A stretch of 64,000 bases of DNA from NCBI GenBank assembly GCA_017431825.1, contig JAFRKI010000014.1:62001-126000 (forward strand), in the 5' to 3' direction. The stretch is from Erysipelotrichaceae bacterium. Its GTDB lineage: Bacteria > Bacillota_I > Bacilli_A > Erysipelotrichales > Erysipelotrichaceae. Shown here one piece after another: positions 16,732 through 25,093 of this stretch (within the stretch, counting starts at the first letter, position 1; every line of letters begins with the position of its first letter). Made by a program: the position numbers and the translations under genes. The notes under the pieces are model-generated. The model had not been told where the DNA came from. It searched no databases and saw nothing but the letters and a program-made list of their open reading frames with translations.

Positions 16732-18555
16732 ACTTTTTTGACTTCACTTTTATATATTCTTTCTTTTACAGCCTTACTCGTATTATTGACCGGAAAGCGT
16801 TTTGAAGAAGTCTGTTTTTTAAGTGTGCTTATTACATCTTATATGATGTATGTGACGACCTTTTTTTATAAGCTGACATACGGCTATTACATGGGTATTC
16901 TTTTGATCGCCTTGTTCATTCTGTATATGCTTTACAGACTCTTGTGTCATAAGGAACTTAAAACGTTTATAAACAATTACTTCACAAACGGTCTGTTCAT
17001 ATTTATGTTTATGTTTCTGTTTATATATCTGATCCAGATCAACAGGACATTCAATTTCTGGGATGAATACGGGCATTGGGGAATTATGAACCGCGAATGT
17101 ATAAAATATCGCACATATTATTCGACATATTATTCACAGTTGCAGATCCATAAAGATTATCCGCCTCTATTTATTCTTATCGAGTTATTGTGGGCTTGTT
17201 TTAATCGTATGAATTATTCTGAAGGCATGATATATGTGTCTCTGGCCTCCTTTACCATGATGTTACTTCTTCCGGCTTTCTCTAAGATCTCAAGAAAAGA
17301 CTGGCTGAAGACGGGCGCCGCAATCATTTCGATGCTGCTTCTGTTGATCTACATAAACTATTCACCACAGGCATCTGATTCTGCTCATTTACTTAATTCG
17401 ATATATGTTGACTGGACATTATCAGTCTTTGCGGCTTATACTCTGTATTTTGTTCATTCGAGCGGAACATCAACGATCAATGACATCATTATCTCCATAC
17501 TTTTAACATCTTTGCTGATGATGAAACAGATAGGCATCGCTTTTTTTGCTTTAGCAGTGGTATACCTTATGTATAGAAGGTTTTCAGAAAAACCACGATT
17601 CAAGGTAATCATGAAATATCTGTTCATAGGGGTGATAATACCGGCAGCAGTTTTTTATTCATGGAAAAGATACATCATCCTTCAGAATGTCGCATTAGAC
17701 AGTCAGTTTAAGATCAGCGATGTTTTTGATACTGTATACGGATTGCTTATCAGCGGTAATGCAGCAGGATGGCAAAAAACAGCTTACGGTAATTTCCTTG
17801 AGGCAATAGTATCCAGGCCGTTATTCGTTCATCCGTTCGGGATCAGCTATTTTCCTTTTGTTCTGATTACAGCCGCGCTGATACTGATATTAAACGAATC
17901 AAAAAGAAGAGGCCTTGATCTTGCAGTAATTTATATTGCTGGAAGTATTGGCTATGGAGCGATGATGCTGATGCTGTATGTTTCTTCTTTTGGCGCAATA
18001 GAAGGACCGCCTTTGGCATCTTTTGACCGCTACATGATCGCATATCTCTATTATGGAGTTTGTCTGCTTTTTTATGTGACTTATTCAGACTGCAAATGGA
18101 AGTATTCGTATACTTTATTACTGGTCTTCTTGCTTCTGACTTTTGAATATCGCGATCTGAAGTTCATGAACCCTTCTTACCGCTCTGACAGGCTGATAAC
18201 CAGCGATATAGCGGTTAATGACATTTTGCATGTGAATATTTCTGAAAACGAGAAGATACTGATAATTCAATGTGAGGATAAGCGTGACGCTCTGTCATAT
18301 CAGCTGCGTTATTATCAGAATGATAATTATAACATCCTATACAGCAATTACTTTGATCAATACCCAAGCGTTGAAGATTATAACGATCTGCTCAAACAAT
18401 ATGACTATCTATATGTACTGACGGTAAACGATGATTATGTAAAAAACTATTGGAATGAGACTGTTAAGGAAGATCTATGGGAATATGCTTTGTATAGAAT
18501 CAGTTCTGAAGACGGTAAATTACAGCTAGAACTGGTGAAAATAGAGTACTTATAA
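16729..18555 (+). CDS. GT-C-like polytopic membrane protein, paralogue B
   Basis: A 608-residue membrane protein that aligns by eye along its length with paralogues A (10345) and C (44250). It carries NFWDEYGHWGIMNREC in the first large outer loop, HKDYPPLFILIELLW, an EGPPLASFDRYM segment before the last helices, and a C-terminal KQYDYLYVLTVNDDYV tail. Likely an envelope glycosyltransferase acting outside the membrane with a lipid-linked donor; this is inference from topology. It is lower in GC than the wzt gene before it. Leaderless start (six bases after TATAAT). The 3' end overlaps the convergent nagZ gene by six bases with no obvious terminator. Confidence 0.7.
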   Translation: MTFLTSLLYILSFTALLVLLTGKRFEEVCFLSVLITSYMMYVTTFFYKLTYGYYMGILLIALFILYMLYRLLCHKELKTFINNYFTNGLFIFMFMFLFIYLIQINRTFNFWDEYGHWGIMNRECIKYRTYYSTYYSQLQIHKDYPPLFILIELLWACFNRMNYSEGMIYVSLASFTMMLLLPAFSKISRKDWLKTGAAIISMLLLLIYINYSPQASDSAHLLNSIYVDWTLSVFAAYTLYFVHSSGTSTINDIIISILLTSLLMMKQIGIAFFALAVVYLMYRRFSEKPRFKVIMKYLFIGVIIPAAVFYSWKRYIILQNVALDSQFKISDVFDTVYGLLISGNAAGWQKTAYGNFLEAIVSRPLFVHPFGISYFPFVLITAALILILNESKRRGLDLAVIYIAGSIGYGAMMLMLYVSSFGAIEGPPLASFDRYMIAYLYYGVCLLFYVTYSDCKWKYSYTLLLVFLLLTFEYRDLKFMNPSYRSDRLITSDIAVNDILHVNISENEKILIIQCEDKRDALSYQLRYYQNDNYNILYSNYFDQYPSVEDYNDLLKQYDYLYVLTVNDDYVKNYWNETVKEDLWEYALYRISSEDGKLQLELVKIEYL

Positions 18556-19764
18556 TAAAGAATCAGCAGTTCTTCTCCTGCCGAAGATATCTAACATCGG
18601 CAGAAATATATCATAACTCAAGCCGAAGTGTCTGAACTTCATGGACAGTATCCGGTAGACGCTTTCGTCTATCCTTTCTTCGCTTATTTCTCCGCTAAGT
18701 ATAGCGGTCTTTATGCCATCGAAAGCTTCCTTATATATCTGGGGCAGAAGAATGATATCCGCGCCGGCTTTGATGGCATTCAGGGCGGCTTGTGCCGGAT
18801 CGTAATTATCGATGATGACTCCCATCTCCATGGAATCGGTGATGATGACGCCGTTATAACCCAGTTCATTTCTGAGTTTTTCTGTTACCAGTTCATAGGA
18901 AAAAGTGGCGATCTCATCGCTTCCGGTAACGTTAGGTGCGGCAATATGGGCGACCATTATCATATCCGTATCCACCAGGATACCTCCCACGAAGGTCACC
19001 AGTTCCCAGTCCTGCATCTCCTGCCATGTTTTGTTGGTATACGTAAGATCGAAGTGGGAATCGCCGCTGGTATCTCCATGTCCCGGATAATGCTTGATGC
19101 AGGTCATTATGCCTGTATCGTGCATACCGCAGATGAAAGCCTGGACCATATAGCTGGCCTTATAGGGATCAGATCCGAAGGCCCGCTCACCGATGACGAT
19201 GTTATCGGGATTGGTATTGACATCGGCTACTGGCGCAAAATCCAGATCGAAGCCGTATCTTCTCAGATAATCACCGATACTGTAACCGACATCATAGGTA
19301 TGACCCCACTGATCGATATTGCCGACGTCCTCCATGCAGGTATAGCGCGGGACATCAAAGTTTTCATTGTTGGCTATCCGTGACACGGCACCGCCTTCTT
19401 CATCGATGCAGATGAGCGGTGTCAGCTTGTTCAGGGAATGGAGCTCCACATTAAAACTGACCAGCTGTTCCTCATCGACGATATTCTTGCCGAACAGGAC
19501 AAAGCCTCCGGCCGGATAATCCTTATAGGTCTCCTTCATACCCCCGGTAAGTTCCGTAAATACCTTATAGTCAGGATTGCGGTCATCATCGATATATTCG
19601 GGATCAAGACAGTCGGGACGCACGATAAAAAGCTGACCTATCTTTTCTTCCAGAGACATGGTTTCCATGATATATCTGATCACGGCATCATCTGCCGCAC
19701 GAACAGGTCTGACACTGTTCAGTACGAACAGGACCGTCAAAAGTAAAACTGATATCTTCTTCAT
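18550..19764 (-). CDS. nagZ: Secreted beta-N-acetylhexosaminidase (GH3, NagZ-like)
   Basis: A 404-residue GH3 enzyme that releases GlcNAc from muropeptides or surface glycans. Residues 1-24 form a signal peptide (cleavage near VRA-AD). The catalytic His/Asp motif KHYPGHGDTSGDSHFDL lies at about 224-240 and the nucleophile is Asp310 in ITDSMEMG. GERAFGSDP and CIDEEGG are also typical. Unlike cytoplasmic Gram-negative NagZ, this is exported, as in Bacillus. It overlaps the upstream hydrolase gene by ATGA. Together with nagA and nagB in this window it could supply GlcNAc catabolism. Confidence 0.9.
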   Translation of the reverse strand: MKKISVLLLTVLFVLNSVRPVRAADDAVIRYIMETMSLEEKIGQLFIVRPDCLDPEYIDDDRNPDYKVFTELTGGMKETYKDYPAGGFVLFGKNIVDEEQLVSFNVELHSLNKLTPLICIDEEGGAVSRIANNENFDVPRYTCMEDVGNIDQWGHTYDVGYSIGDYLRRYGFDLDFAPVADVNTNPDNIVIGERAFGSDPYKASYMVQAFICGMHDTGIMTCIKHYPGHGDTSGDSHFDLTYTNKTWQEMQDWELVTFVGGILVDTDMIMVAHIAAPNVTGSDEIATFSYELVTEKLRNELGYNGVIITDSMEMGVIIDNYDPAQAALNAIKAGADIILLPQIYKEAFDGIKTAILSGEISEERIDESVYRILSMKFRHFGLSYDIFLPMLDIFGRRRTADSLL

Positions 19765-20690
19765 ATTCTTTCCTGCTCTGTTTTATCAAGCAGTTTTCTG
19801 AACTTCTCTTCATATCCCTCTCTATCCACGAGATATGATCTGCCATGGGCGGCACCTGGAACGATGAGGATCTCCTTGTCACAGGCCGCACTCTCATATA
19901 TCTCATAAGCGTTCTCTACCGGGACCAGACGGTCTTTGCCGCCATGGATGATGAGCAGGGAACCCTGATAGTTTCTTATCGAATCTTTTGGCTTCATATC
20001 TTTTAATGAATACTTTGCAAACAGCCTAAGCCAGAAGTCATAAAGATATACTACCGGAAAGGCCGGCAGGTGATAGGCCCTCTTTATCTGATGAGCTATT
20101 TCTCTGAAAGCATCCGCAAAGGCACAGTCGCTTACGATGCCTTTTACTTCTTTTGGCAGTTCACTGCTGCCTGCCGCATTTAATACTGCAGCACCGCCCA
20201 TGGATATGCCATACAGAACTATCTGAGTCTGTTTCAGGTCATATACGAGGTATTTGCACCAGGCAATGATGTCTTTACTGTCAAGTATCGAAAAGCCCGT
20301 ATAGCGGCCTTCTGACCTTCCATGAGCCCTGTTGTCTATAAGAAGGATATTGTATCCTGTCGAACACAGGAATCTGATACTCATACCGAAATCACTCAGA
20401 CCGGTCATCTGATAGCCATGGACACAAATTATCGTCTTACCCAGACCATTGTTTCTAATATAGAGGCCTTTAAGTTTGAGGCCATCGAAGGAAGTTACAG
20501 ACAATTCCTCGACTTCTTTATCGGCCAGAAGCCACTGTTTTCCTTCCTCGTTGGCTGCCTCGTAAGAAGAAGCCTTCAAAGGAGACAGCGGTACCCATTT
20601 CTCTCTGTTGAAGACCGTATTGAAGAAGTGATATGTTATCAGCAATAAGGATATAAGGACTATCAGCAGCATGATCAGCAACAGTTTCAT
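19761..20690 (-). CDS. Membrane-anchored alpha/beta hydrolase
   Basis: A 309-residue protein with an N-terminal membrane helix (residues about 2-22) and an alpha/beta hydrolase domain. The oxyanion region is IICVHGYQMTG, the nucleophile is Ser in YGISMGGAAVL, the acid is Asp in IHGGKDRLVP and the base is His in PGAAHGRSY. The substrate is unknown; similar proteins are often annotated as BAAT- or YqkD-like hydrolases. It is the first gene of a two-gene unit with secreted nagZ. No ribosome binding site precedes ATG 20690; an extended -10 lies six bases upstream. Confidence 0.8.
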   Translation of the reverse strand: MKLLLIMLLIVLISLLLITYHFFNTVFNREKWVPLSPLKASSYEAANEEGKQWLLADKEVEELSVTSFDGLKLKGLYIRNNGLGKTIICVHGYQMTGLSDFGMSIRFLCSTGYNILLIDNRAHGRSEGRYTGFSILDSKDIIAWCKYLVYDLKQTQIVLYGISMGGAAVLNAAGSSELPKEVKGIVSDCAFADAFREIAHQIKRAYHLPAFPVVYLYDFWLRLFAKYSLKDMKPKDSIRNYQGSLLIIHGGKDRLVPVENAYEIYESAACDKEILIVPGAAHGRSYLVDREGYEEKFRKLLDKTEQERI

Positions 20691-20705
20691 AAATCTATGA
20701 TAGCA
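20688..20705 (-). promoter_or_regulatory. Extended -10, leaderless promoter for the hydrolase-nagZ unit
   Basis: On the minus strand TGC + TATCAT occupies 20705-20697, with six bases before ATG 20690. One mismatch to TATAAT. It is divergent from the promoter at 20753-20790. Confidence 0.5.
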
Positions 20706-20752
20706 CTGCAGGTCATCGATATATAGAAGTCAAGTGTCTTGCCGATAGTCAT

Positions 20753-20790
20753 TTGTGATATTTTTATATGTATTTTATAATCAGTTTATG
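20753..20790 (+). promoter_or_regulatory. Complete leaderless promoter for the MBOAT gene
   Basis: -35 TTGTGA 20753-20758, 17-base spacer, -10 TATAAT 20776-20781, six bases, ATG 20788. The same -35, spacer, -10 and gap are found at 25056-25093. The open frame extends upstream to 20755, but that would place its start inside the -35. Confidence 0.72.
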
Positions 20791-22191
20791 GAATTTAATT
20801 CTCTGTTCTTTATCTTTATCTATCTGCCGGTCTTTATCGGTCTGATGTATTTCATAAAGGACAACAGGATCAGGAATTACATATTACTGGCAGCTTCACT
20901 GCTTTTTTACTGTTTCGGTGATGTCAGACACGCCGGCATCCTGTTTATTATAATTCTTATTACCTATCTGTCCGGCCTTAAGGTCAGAAAGAACAAGACG
21001 GTTCTTATAATCTATCTGCTACTAGTACTGGGAACACTCTCATATTTCAAGTACGGCAATTATCTGGTCGCGTCGCTTTCCGCCTTCTTTAAAAGCCATG
21101 AATGGTCAGCCATCATCATGCCTTTAGGTATCAGTTTCTTTACCTTCCTGTCTATCAGTTATGTCTGCGATGTCTATCTTGAGAAATATGAATGTGAAAG
21201 AAATCCATTGAACATCATCCTGTTTCTAAGCTTTTTTCCGGTAGTAATAAGCGGGCCTCTGATCAGATATGACAGGTTCAAATCTTTTATCGATAACAAG
21301 ATGATCACCACTGACGGGATCGCTATGGGACTGAGAAGATTCATCATAGGCCTGTCTAAAAAAGTCATAATTGCCAACCAGTTGAATATCATTACTTCAA
21401 CGGTCATAAACGATAATACCAGAATATCACTGCCTCTGGCCTGGCTTGCCATCATTGCGTACGGCATACAGGAATATTATGATTTCAGCGGCTACAGTGA
21501 TATGGCTATCGCAATAGGTCAGATGATCGGCTTTGAAATACCGGAGAACTTCAATGATCCGTATTTTTCGCATTCGATCAGGGAATACTGGCGCAGATGG
21601 CACATGAGTCTGGGAGCTTTCATCAGAGATTACATCTATATTCCGTTAGGCGGTAACCGCAAAGGAAAAAGAAGAAAAGCCGTCAATATGATCATTGCAC
21701 TTACGCTTTCGGGTCTGTGGCACGGCTCCACGTTACCATTCATATTGTGGGGACTCATTAACGGCGTGCTGGAAGCAGGCGATGCGTATTTTGACGGTTA
21801 TGCGTCTATAAAGAAGAAACTGCATATCAACGACGGGACAAGGATCTGGCGGGCATTTCAGATCATAAGAACTGCCCTTATCGCAATGGTCTTAAAAGTC
21901 TATGCTTTTAAATGCAGTAATTATCTGCAGATCAGTAACCTCTTTAAGGGGTCGATCGGCAGAGGCGTTCCTTTCAGCATGTCCTATCTCAGAAGTCTGG
22001 ACATCATTCATCCGCTGATCGTGCTGGGCATCGGCTTTATACTGCTATTCCCTTACATCAAGAAGAAACTGCTGTCGCTCAACGAAAAGGTTCCTTACCT
22101 GTATGACCTGTCTCTGCTGGGTCTTGCTGTCTTTTCCGTAGCTCTTATCGTCAGCGGTTCTTATTCGGCTTTCGTATACTTTCAGTTCTAG
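20788..22191 (+). CDS. MBOAT-family membrane-bound O-acyltransferase, copy 1
   Basis: A 467-residue polytopic enzyme of the AlgI/DltB/PatA type. The N terminus (MEFNSLFFIFIYLPVF) is the classic MBOAT opening and fixes the start at ATG 20788. DFSGYSDMAIAIGQMIGFEIPENFNDPY, REYWRRWHMSLGAFIRDYIYIPLGGNRKGK and the catalytic His in SGLWHGSTLPFILWGL are all present. It would pass acyl (probably acetyl) groups across the membrane to the SGNH/DHHW-like partner encoded 8 bases downstream, for glycan O-acetylation. A second MBOAT-SGNH pair lies at 34815-37663. Confidence 0.92.
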   Translation: MEFNSLFFIFIYLPVFIGLMYFIKDNRIRNYILLAASLLFYCFGDVRHAGILFIIILITYLSGLKVRKNKTVLIIYLLLVLGTLSYFKYGNYLVASLSAFFKSHEWSAIIMPLGISFFTFLSISYVCDVYLEKYECERNPLNIILFLSFFPVVISGPLIRYDRFKSFIDNKMITTDGIAMGLRRFIIGLSKKVIIANQLNIITSTVINDNTRISLPLAWLAIIAYGIQEYYDFSGYSDMAIAIGQMIGFEIPENFNDPYFSHSIREYWRRWHMSLGAFIRDYIYIPLGGNRKGKRRKAVNMIIALTLSGLWHGSTLPFILWGLINGVLEAGDAYFDGYASIKKKLHINDGTRIWRAFQIIRTALIAMVLKVYAFKCSNYLQISNLFKGSIGRGVPFSMSYLRSLDIIHPLIVLGIGFILLFPYIKKKLLSLNEKVPYLYDLSLLGLAVFSVALIVSGSYSAFVYFQF

Positions 22192-22199
22192 GTCACATT

Positions 22200-23420
22200 A
22201 TGAGAAACAAGATATTTGCGCTACTGCTGGTTTTGAATCTTGTCCTGGGTGCAGGGATTTTCATCCTGCCTCAGAAATATGAATCCCAGTCGGAAAAGAG
22301 GCTTCTGAATACCAACGAGAGCATCAAGCTGGATGCGGGTTTTTCAAGATCTGTTGAGAACGTCCTAAAGGATCAGTTCTATTTTCGTGACCGGATCGTC
22401 AGATACTACTATAAGGGACGTATCCTTTTGAATGTCTATACCGAGAAGCTTTTATATATTCCAAAAAGGATCTATCAGAAGCTGTTCGGCAAAGGTGACA
22501 GCATGAACAACGGCGGTTCAATCAGAACTTCCTTTACCTATCTGGCGGAAGGGGTCGTTGAACTTGATGACGGTTATCTGATAAATGGCATCCTTGAATA
22601 CAACGATGACGAAAAATACTCAGCCTCTTCCAGAGGATACAATGTCAATGAATTTGCGCTGAAACATCCGGAGTTCAGGACTTATGTGTATTTTCCTACC
22701 AGAACCGAAGAGCTTCTCAACAGTGAGTATGAATTTCATCCGGTCTGTCAGGAATGGTTCATCCAGCAATTGGATCCAAGCATTAAATACAGTTCCCTGC
22801 AGATCAATGATATGCAGGATTTTGAAAATTACTATTTCAAATCTGACTATCACTGGAATGCTTACGGTGCATATCAGGGTTATAGCGACATCATAAACAT
22901 GATCAGTGAAGACTATCAGATAGGATCCCCTAAAGCAATTAAGAAAGTAATAGAATATCCATATAATTTCTATGGCAACATCGCCAACAAGATAGACGGT
23001 TACGGCAGCGGAGACTACATCATCGATCTGGAGCTGGAAGACATCAGCGACTTCGATTACTATGTGAATGGAGAGCCGTTTGATTTTTATGCGGTCAAGG
23101 AAACCTATAGAGACAGTGGCAATGACACCGTTTATTCCGATTATGACCTTTACTTCGGCGATAATTTCTTCCTGAGAGAATTTGATTTCCATGCGGAAGA
23201 CAAGCCTGACCTGCTGATGTTCGCCGATTCCTTCAGCAACACCAACATGATGTGGATAGCTTCGCATTTCAATAAAACAATAATCATTGACCTGCGTGCC
23301 AAACCCGAGGACTTCAATTTGAGCAGTTTCATCAAGGACCACGACATAGATGTGGCTTTGGTCTGCTACTACTACAATAACGCCTATTTCAACGGCAATC
23401 TTTATATACCTATCGACTGA
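22200..23420 (+). CDS. AlgX/AlgJ-like DHHW-motif protein, partner of MBOAT
   Basis: A 406-residue exported protein with an N-terminal signal/anchor (residues about 5-24). The segment FKSDYHWNAYGAYQGY carries the DHHW-like His motif and LLMFADSFSN carries the Ser-containing motif of the AlgX/AlgJ SGNH-like acetyltransferases. These act outside the membrane with MBOAT proteins to O-acetylate polysaccharides. It starts 8 bases after the MBOAT stop with an AGG-based ribosome binding site, so the two form an operon. The substrate glycan is not known. Confidence 0.82.
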   Translation: MRNKIFALLLVLNLVLGAGIFILPQKYESQSEKRLLNTNESIKLDAGFSRSVENVLKDQFYFRDRIVRYYYKGRILLNVYTEKLLYIPKRIYQKLFGKGDSMNNGGSIRTSFTYLAEGVVELDDGYLINGILEYNDDEKYSASSRGYNVNEFALKHPEFRTYVYFPTRTEELLNSEYEFHPVCQEWFIQQLDPSIKYSSLQINDMQDFENYYFKSDYHWNAYGAYQGYSDIINMISEDYQIGSPKAIKKVIEYPYNFYGNIANKIDGYGSGDYIIDLELEDISDFDYYVNGEPFDFYAVKETYRDSGNDTVYSDYDLYFGDNFFLREFDFHAEDKPDLLMFADSFSNTNMMWIASHFNKTIIIDLRAKPEDFNLSSFIKDHDIDVALVCYYYNNAYFNGNLYIPID

Positions 23421-23451
23421 GTCCCCTCGAAATAAAAGGCGTAATGAATTG

Positions 23452-23469
23452 TGCTATTATTTACATATG
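23452..23469 (+). promoter_or_regulatory. Extended -10, leaderless promoter for the 23467-25047 gene
   Basis: TGC + TATTAT at 23452-23460, six bases, ATG 23467. No Shine-Dalgarno site for ATG 23467 or for the alternative ATG 23473. Confidence 0.55.
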
Positions 23470-25047
23470 GGAATGATCAAAAAGTATTTTAAGAAAGGCA
23501 ACATATTTACGTTCATTTTTCTGATCGTTGCTTTCCATCCTTTGCTGGAACTCGATTATCTGCTGGATGGCCTTTTACCGATTCCCAGACTGACTACAGT
23601 CATCAATTTCATAGTGCTGCCATTGCTGGTCCTGCTTGTTTTCTTTGCATATGAGAAGAATAAGAAAAGGATAGCCACAATGTTTGGTATCTATGCTGCT
23701 GTCTTTGCCGTTTACTATGTGATCCATTGCTACAGCGCAAACAACATTCAGTACACCATTTATCTGACGAAGAATTTCTATTTCAGTCTTTATGATGAAA
23801 CTGCTTATACGCTGACTTTATTACTGCCTCTGGTTTACGTTTATGTTTTTTATCTTTCGGATATAAACGAAAGGATACTTAAAAAGATCTGCATCACATT
23901 ATCGGCTACGACATCTTTGCCGATCTTCATATCTAATCTGTTCGTTTTCGGCATGTCGACATATGCCGGTTATACAAAGGACAGTTTTCTGTCATGGTTT
24001 TCCTTGCCTTTTGATGCCAAAGAATGTCATCCGCGTTATTATGCGACCAAGTTCTTTTTTGAAGAAGGAAACACGATAGGCATCCTGATGCTCATGGTCC
24101 TTCCTTTCCTTTATTATTTTCTATACAAAGAGAAGGACAGAAAAAGGAAAGCCGTTCTGACAGCTCTTATAGTAATTCACAGTCTTTCAATGATCATTCT
24201 TTCGACAAGACTGGCAACATATACGAGTGCCATCATACCGGCAGCGATGTTCATAATCTATATGGTCCTTCTTTTCCTGAAGAAAGAGACGCTGCAGAAG
24301 AGCTATATCATTACTCTTGTTGCTGTGATCCTGATGACTTCAGTGATCATACCTTATTCTCCTGCCTATCAGAATCAGCTTATAGATGCGACCAATTATC
24401 AGTTCATCAAGGAAGATGACAGGATCAAGGAAGAAGCAAGAACGAATCTCAAGGAAGGTGAAAAGAATCCTAAATGGAGCGAAGAGTGGCGTAACTTCTA
24501 TACATATATGTTTGAAGCTTATGTTTCACTGATAAACGTGACACCTCCGGTCTATTATACCTATTATTATGACTATAAATATGATCCGGAATTCTGGGTC
24601 AGATTCATCTTCGATTATGAGCTGGAGGAAAGAGTAAACGGCAGACAGCTGGAGGCCATTTTCACCAGATATAAATGGAATGAACTGAGCAGTGCTCAGA
24701 AGCTTACCGGATTGGGTTATGGCACCTTCATGAGAGGCGGCATAATCATTGAACGTGATTTTGTCAGACAGTATTACAGTTACGGTCCGATAGGCGCCAT
24801 TCTGATTATGGGCGGCTGGATCGTCCTGCTGGCTTATACCGGAATAAAGCTCCTGCTTGGATATAAACGGAATAAATGGACCTATCTGAACATAAGCCTG
24901 TTCATGTCGGTATGCATGGGTTATCTGAGTTCATATGTGAGCGGTCATACTCTGGATGAGCTGACTACTTCGATGTTCATATCGCTGTGCCTTGCTTATC
25001 TGATAAAGGAACTTAAAAAAGATGAAGATAAAGAGCTTGCAGAGTAA
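23467..25047 (+). CDS. O-antigen ligase/polymerase-like membrane protein, paralogue 1
   Basis: A 526-residue protein with about ten membrane helices and a large polar loop at about residues 315-425, the layout of WaaL/Wzy-type proteins. The loop ends with RVNGRQLEAIF and LGYGTFMRGGIIIERDFV, close to the LGxGxG...E pattern of ligases. It is a clear paralogue of 32243-33814, sharing HPLLELDYL, PRLTTVINF, FVFGMSTYAG, FSWFSLPFD and FFEEGNTIG. A role in polymerising or attaching lipid-linked glycan outside the membrane is likely but not shown. The frame is open further upstream to 23350, but this overlaps the preceding gene and precedes the promoter. Confidence 0.7.
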   Translation: MGMIKKYFKKGNIFTFIFLIVAFHPLLELDYLLDGLLPIPRLTTVINFIVLPLLVLLVFFAYEKNKKRIATMFGIYAAVFAVYYVIHCYSANNIQYTIYLTKNFYFSLYDETAYTLTLLLPLVYVYVFYLSDINERILKKICITLSATTSLPIFISNLFVFGMSTYAGYTKDSFLSWFSLPFDAKECHPRYYATKFFFEEGNTIGILMLMVLPFLYYFLYKEKDRKRKAVLTALIVIHSLSMIILSTRLATYTSAIIPAAMFIIYMVLLFLKKETLQKSYIITLVAVILMTSVIIPYSPAYQNQLIDATNYQFIKEDDRIKEEARTNLKEGEKNPKWSEEWRNFYTYMFEAYVSLINVTPPVYYTYYYDYKYDPEFWVRFIFDYELEERVNGRQLEAIFTRYKWNELSSAQKLTGLGYGTFMRGGIIIERDFVRQYYSYGPIGAILIMGGWIVLLAYTGIKLLLGYKRNKWTYLNISLFMSVCMGYLSSYVSGHTLDELTTSMFISLCLAYLIKELKKDEDKELAE

Positions 25048-25057
25048 GCTCTTTTTT
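25030..25057 (+). terminator. Terminator overlapping the 3' coding end and the next promoter
   Basis: Nine-bp stem, arms 25030-25038 and 25046-25054, loop 25039-25045, T-tract 25052-25057. The left arm encodes the last residues and the TAA stop (25045-25047) sits at the loop/right-arm boundary. The T-tract runs straight into the -35 of the next gene. Confidence 0.78.
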
Positions 25058-25093
25058 GTGATAAACGGTCAGGAGACTTATAATAGATATATG
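25056..25093 (+). promoter_or_regulatory. Complete leaderless promoter for the DUF6056-like gene
   Basis: -35 TTGTGA 25056-25061, 17-base spacer, -10 TATAAT 25079-25084, six bases, ATG 25091. Matches the 20753-20790 promoter in every element. Confidence 0.72.

Noticed and set aside
18628-19383. 251-codon plus-strand open frame
   Set aside because: Lies wholly antisense to nagZ, which has intact catalytic motifs; no ribosome binding site or recognisable protein.
22620-23342. 240-codon minus-strand open frame
   Set aside because: Antisense to the DHHW-motif gene; composition is a mirror of its codons.
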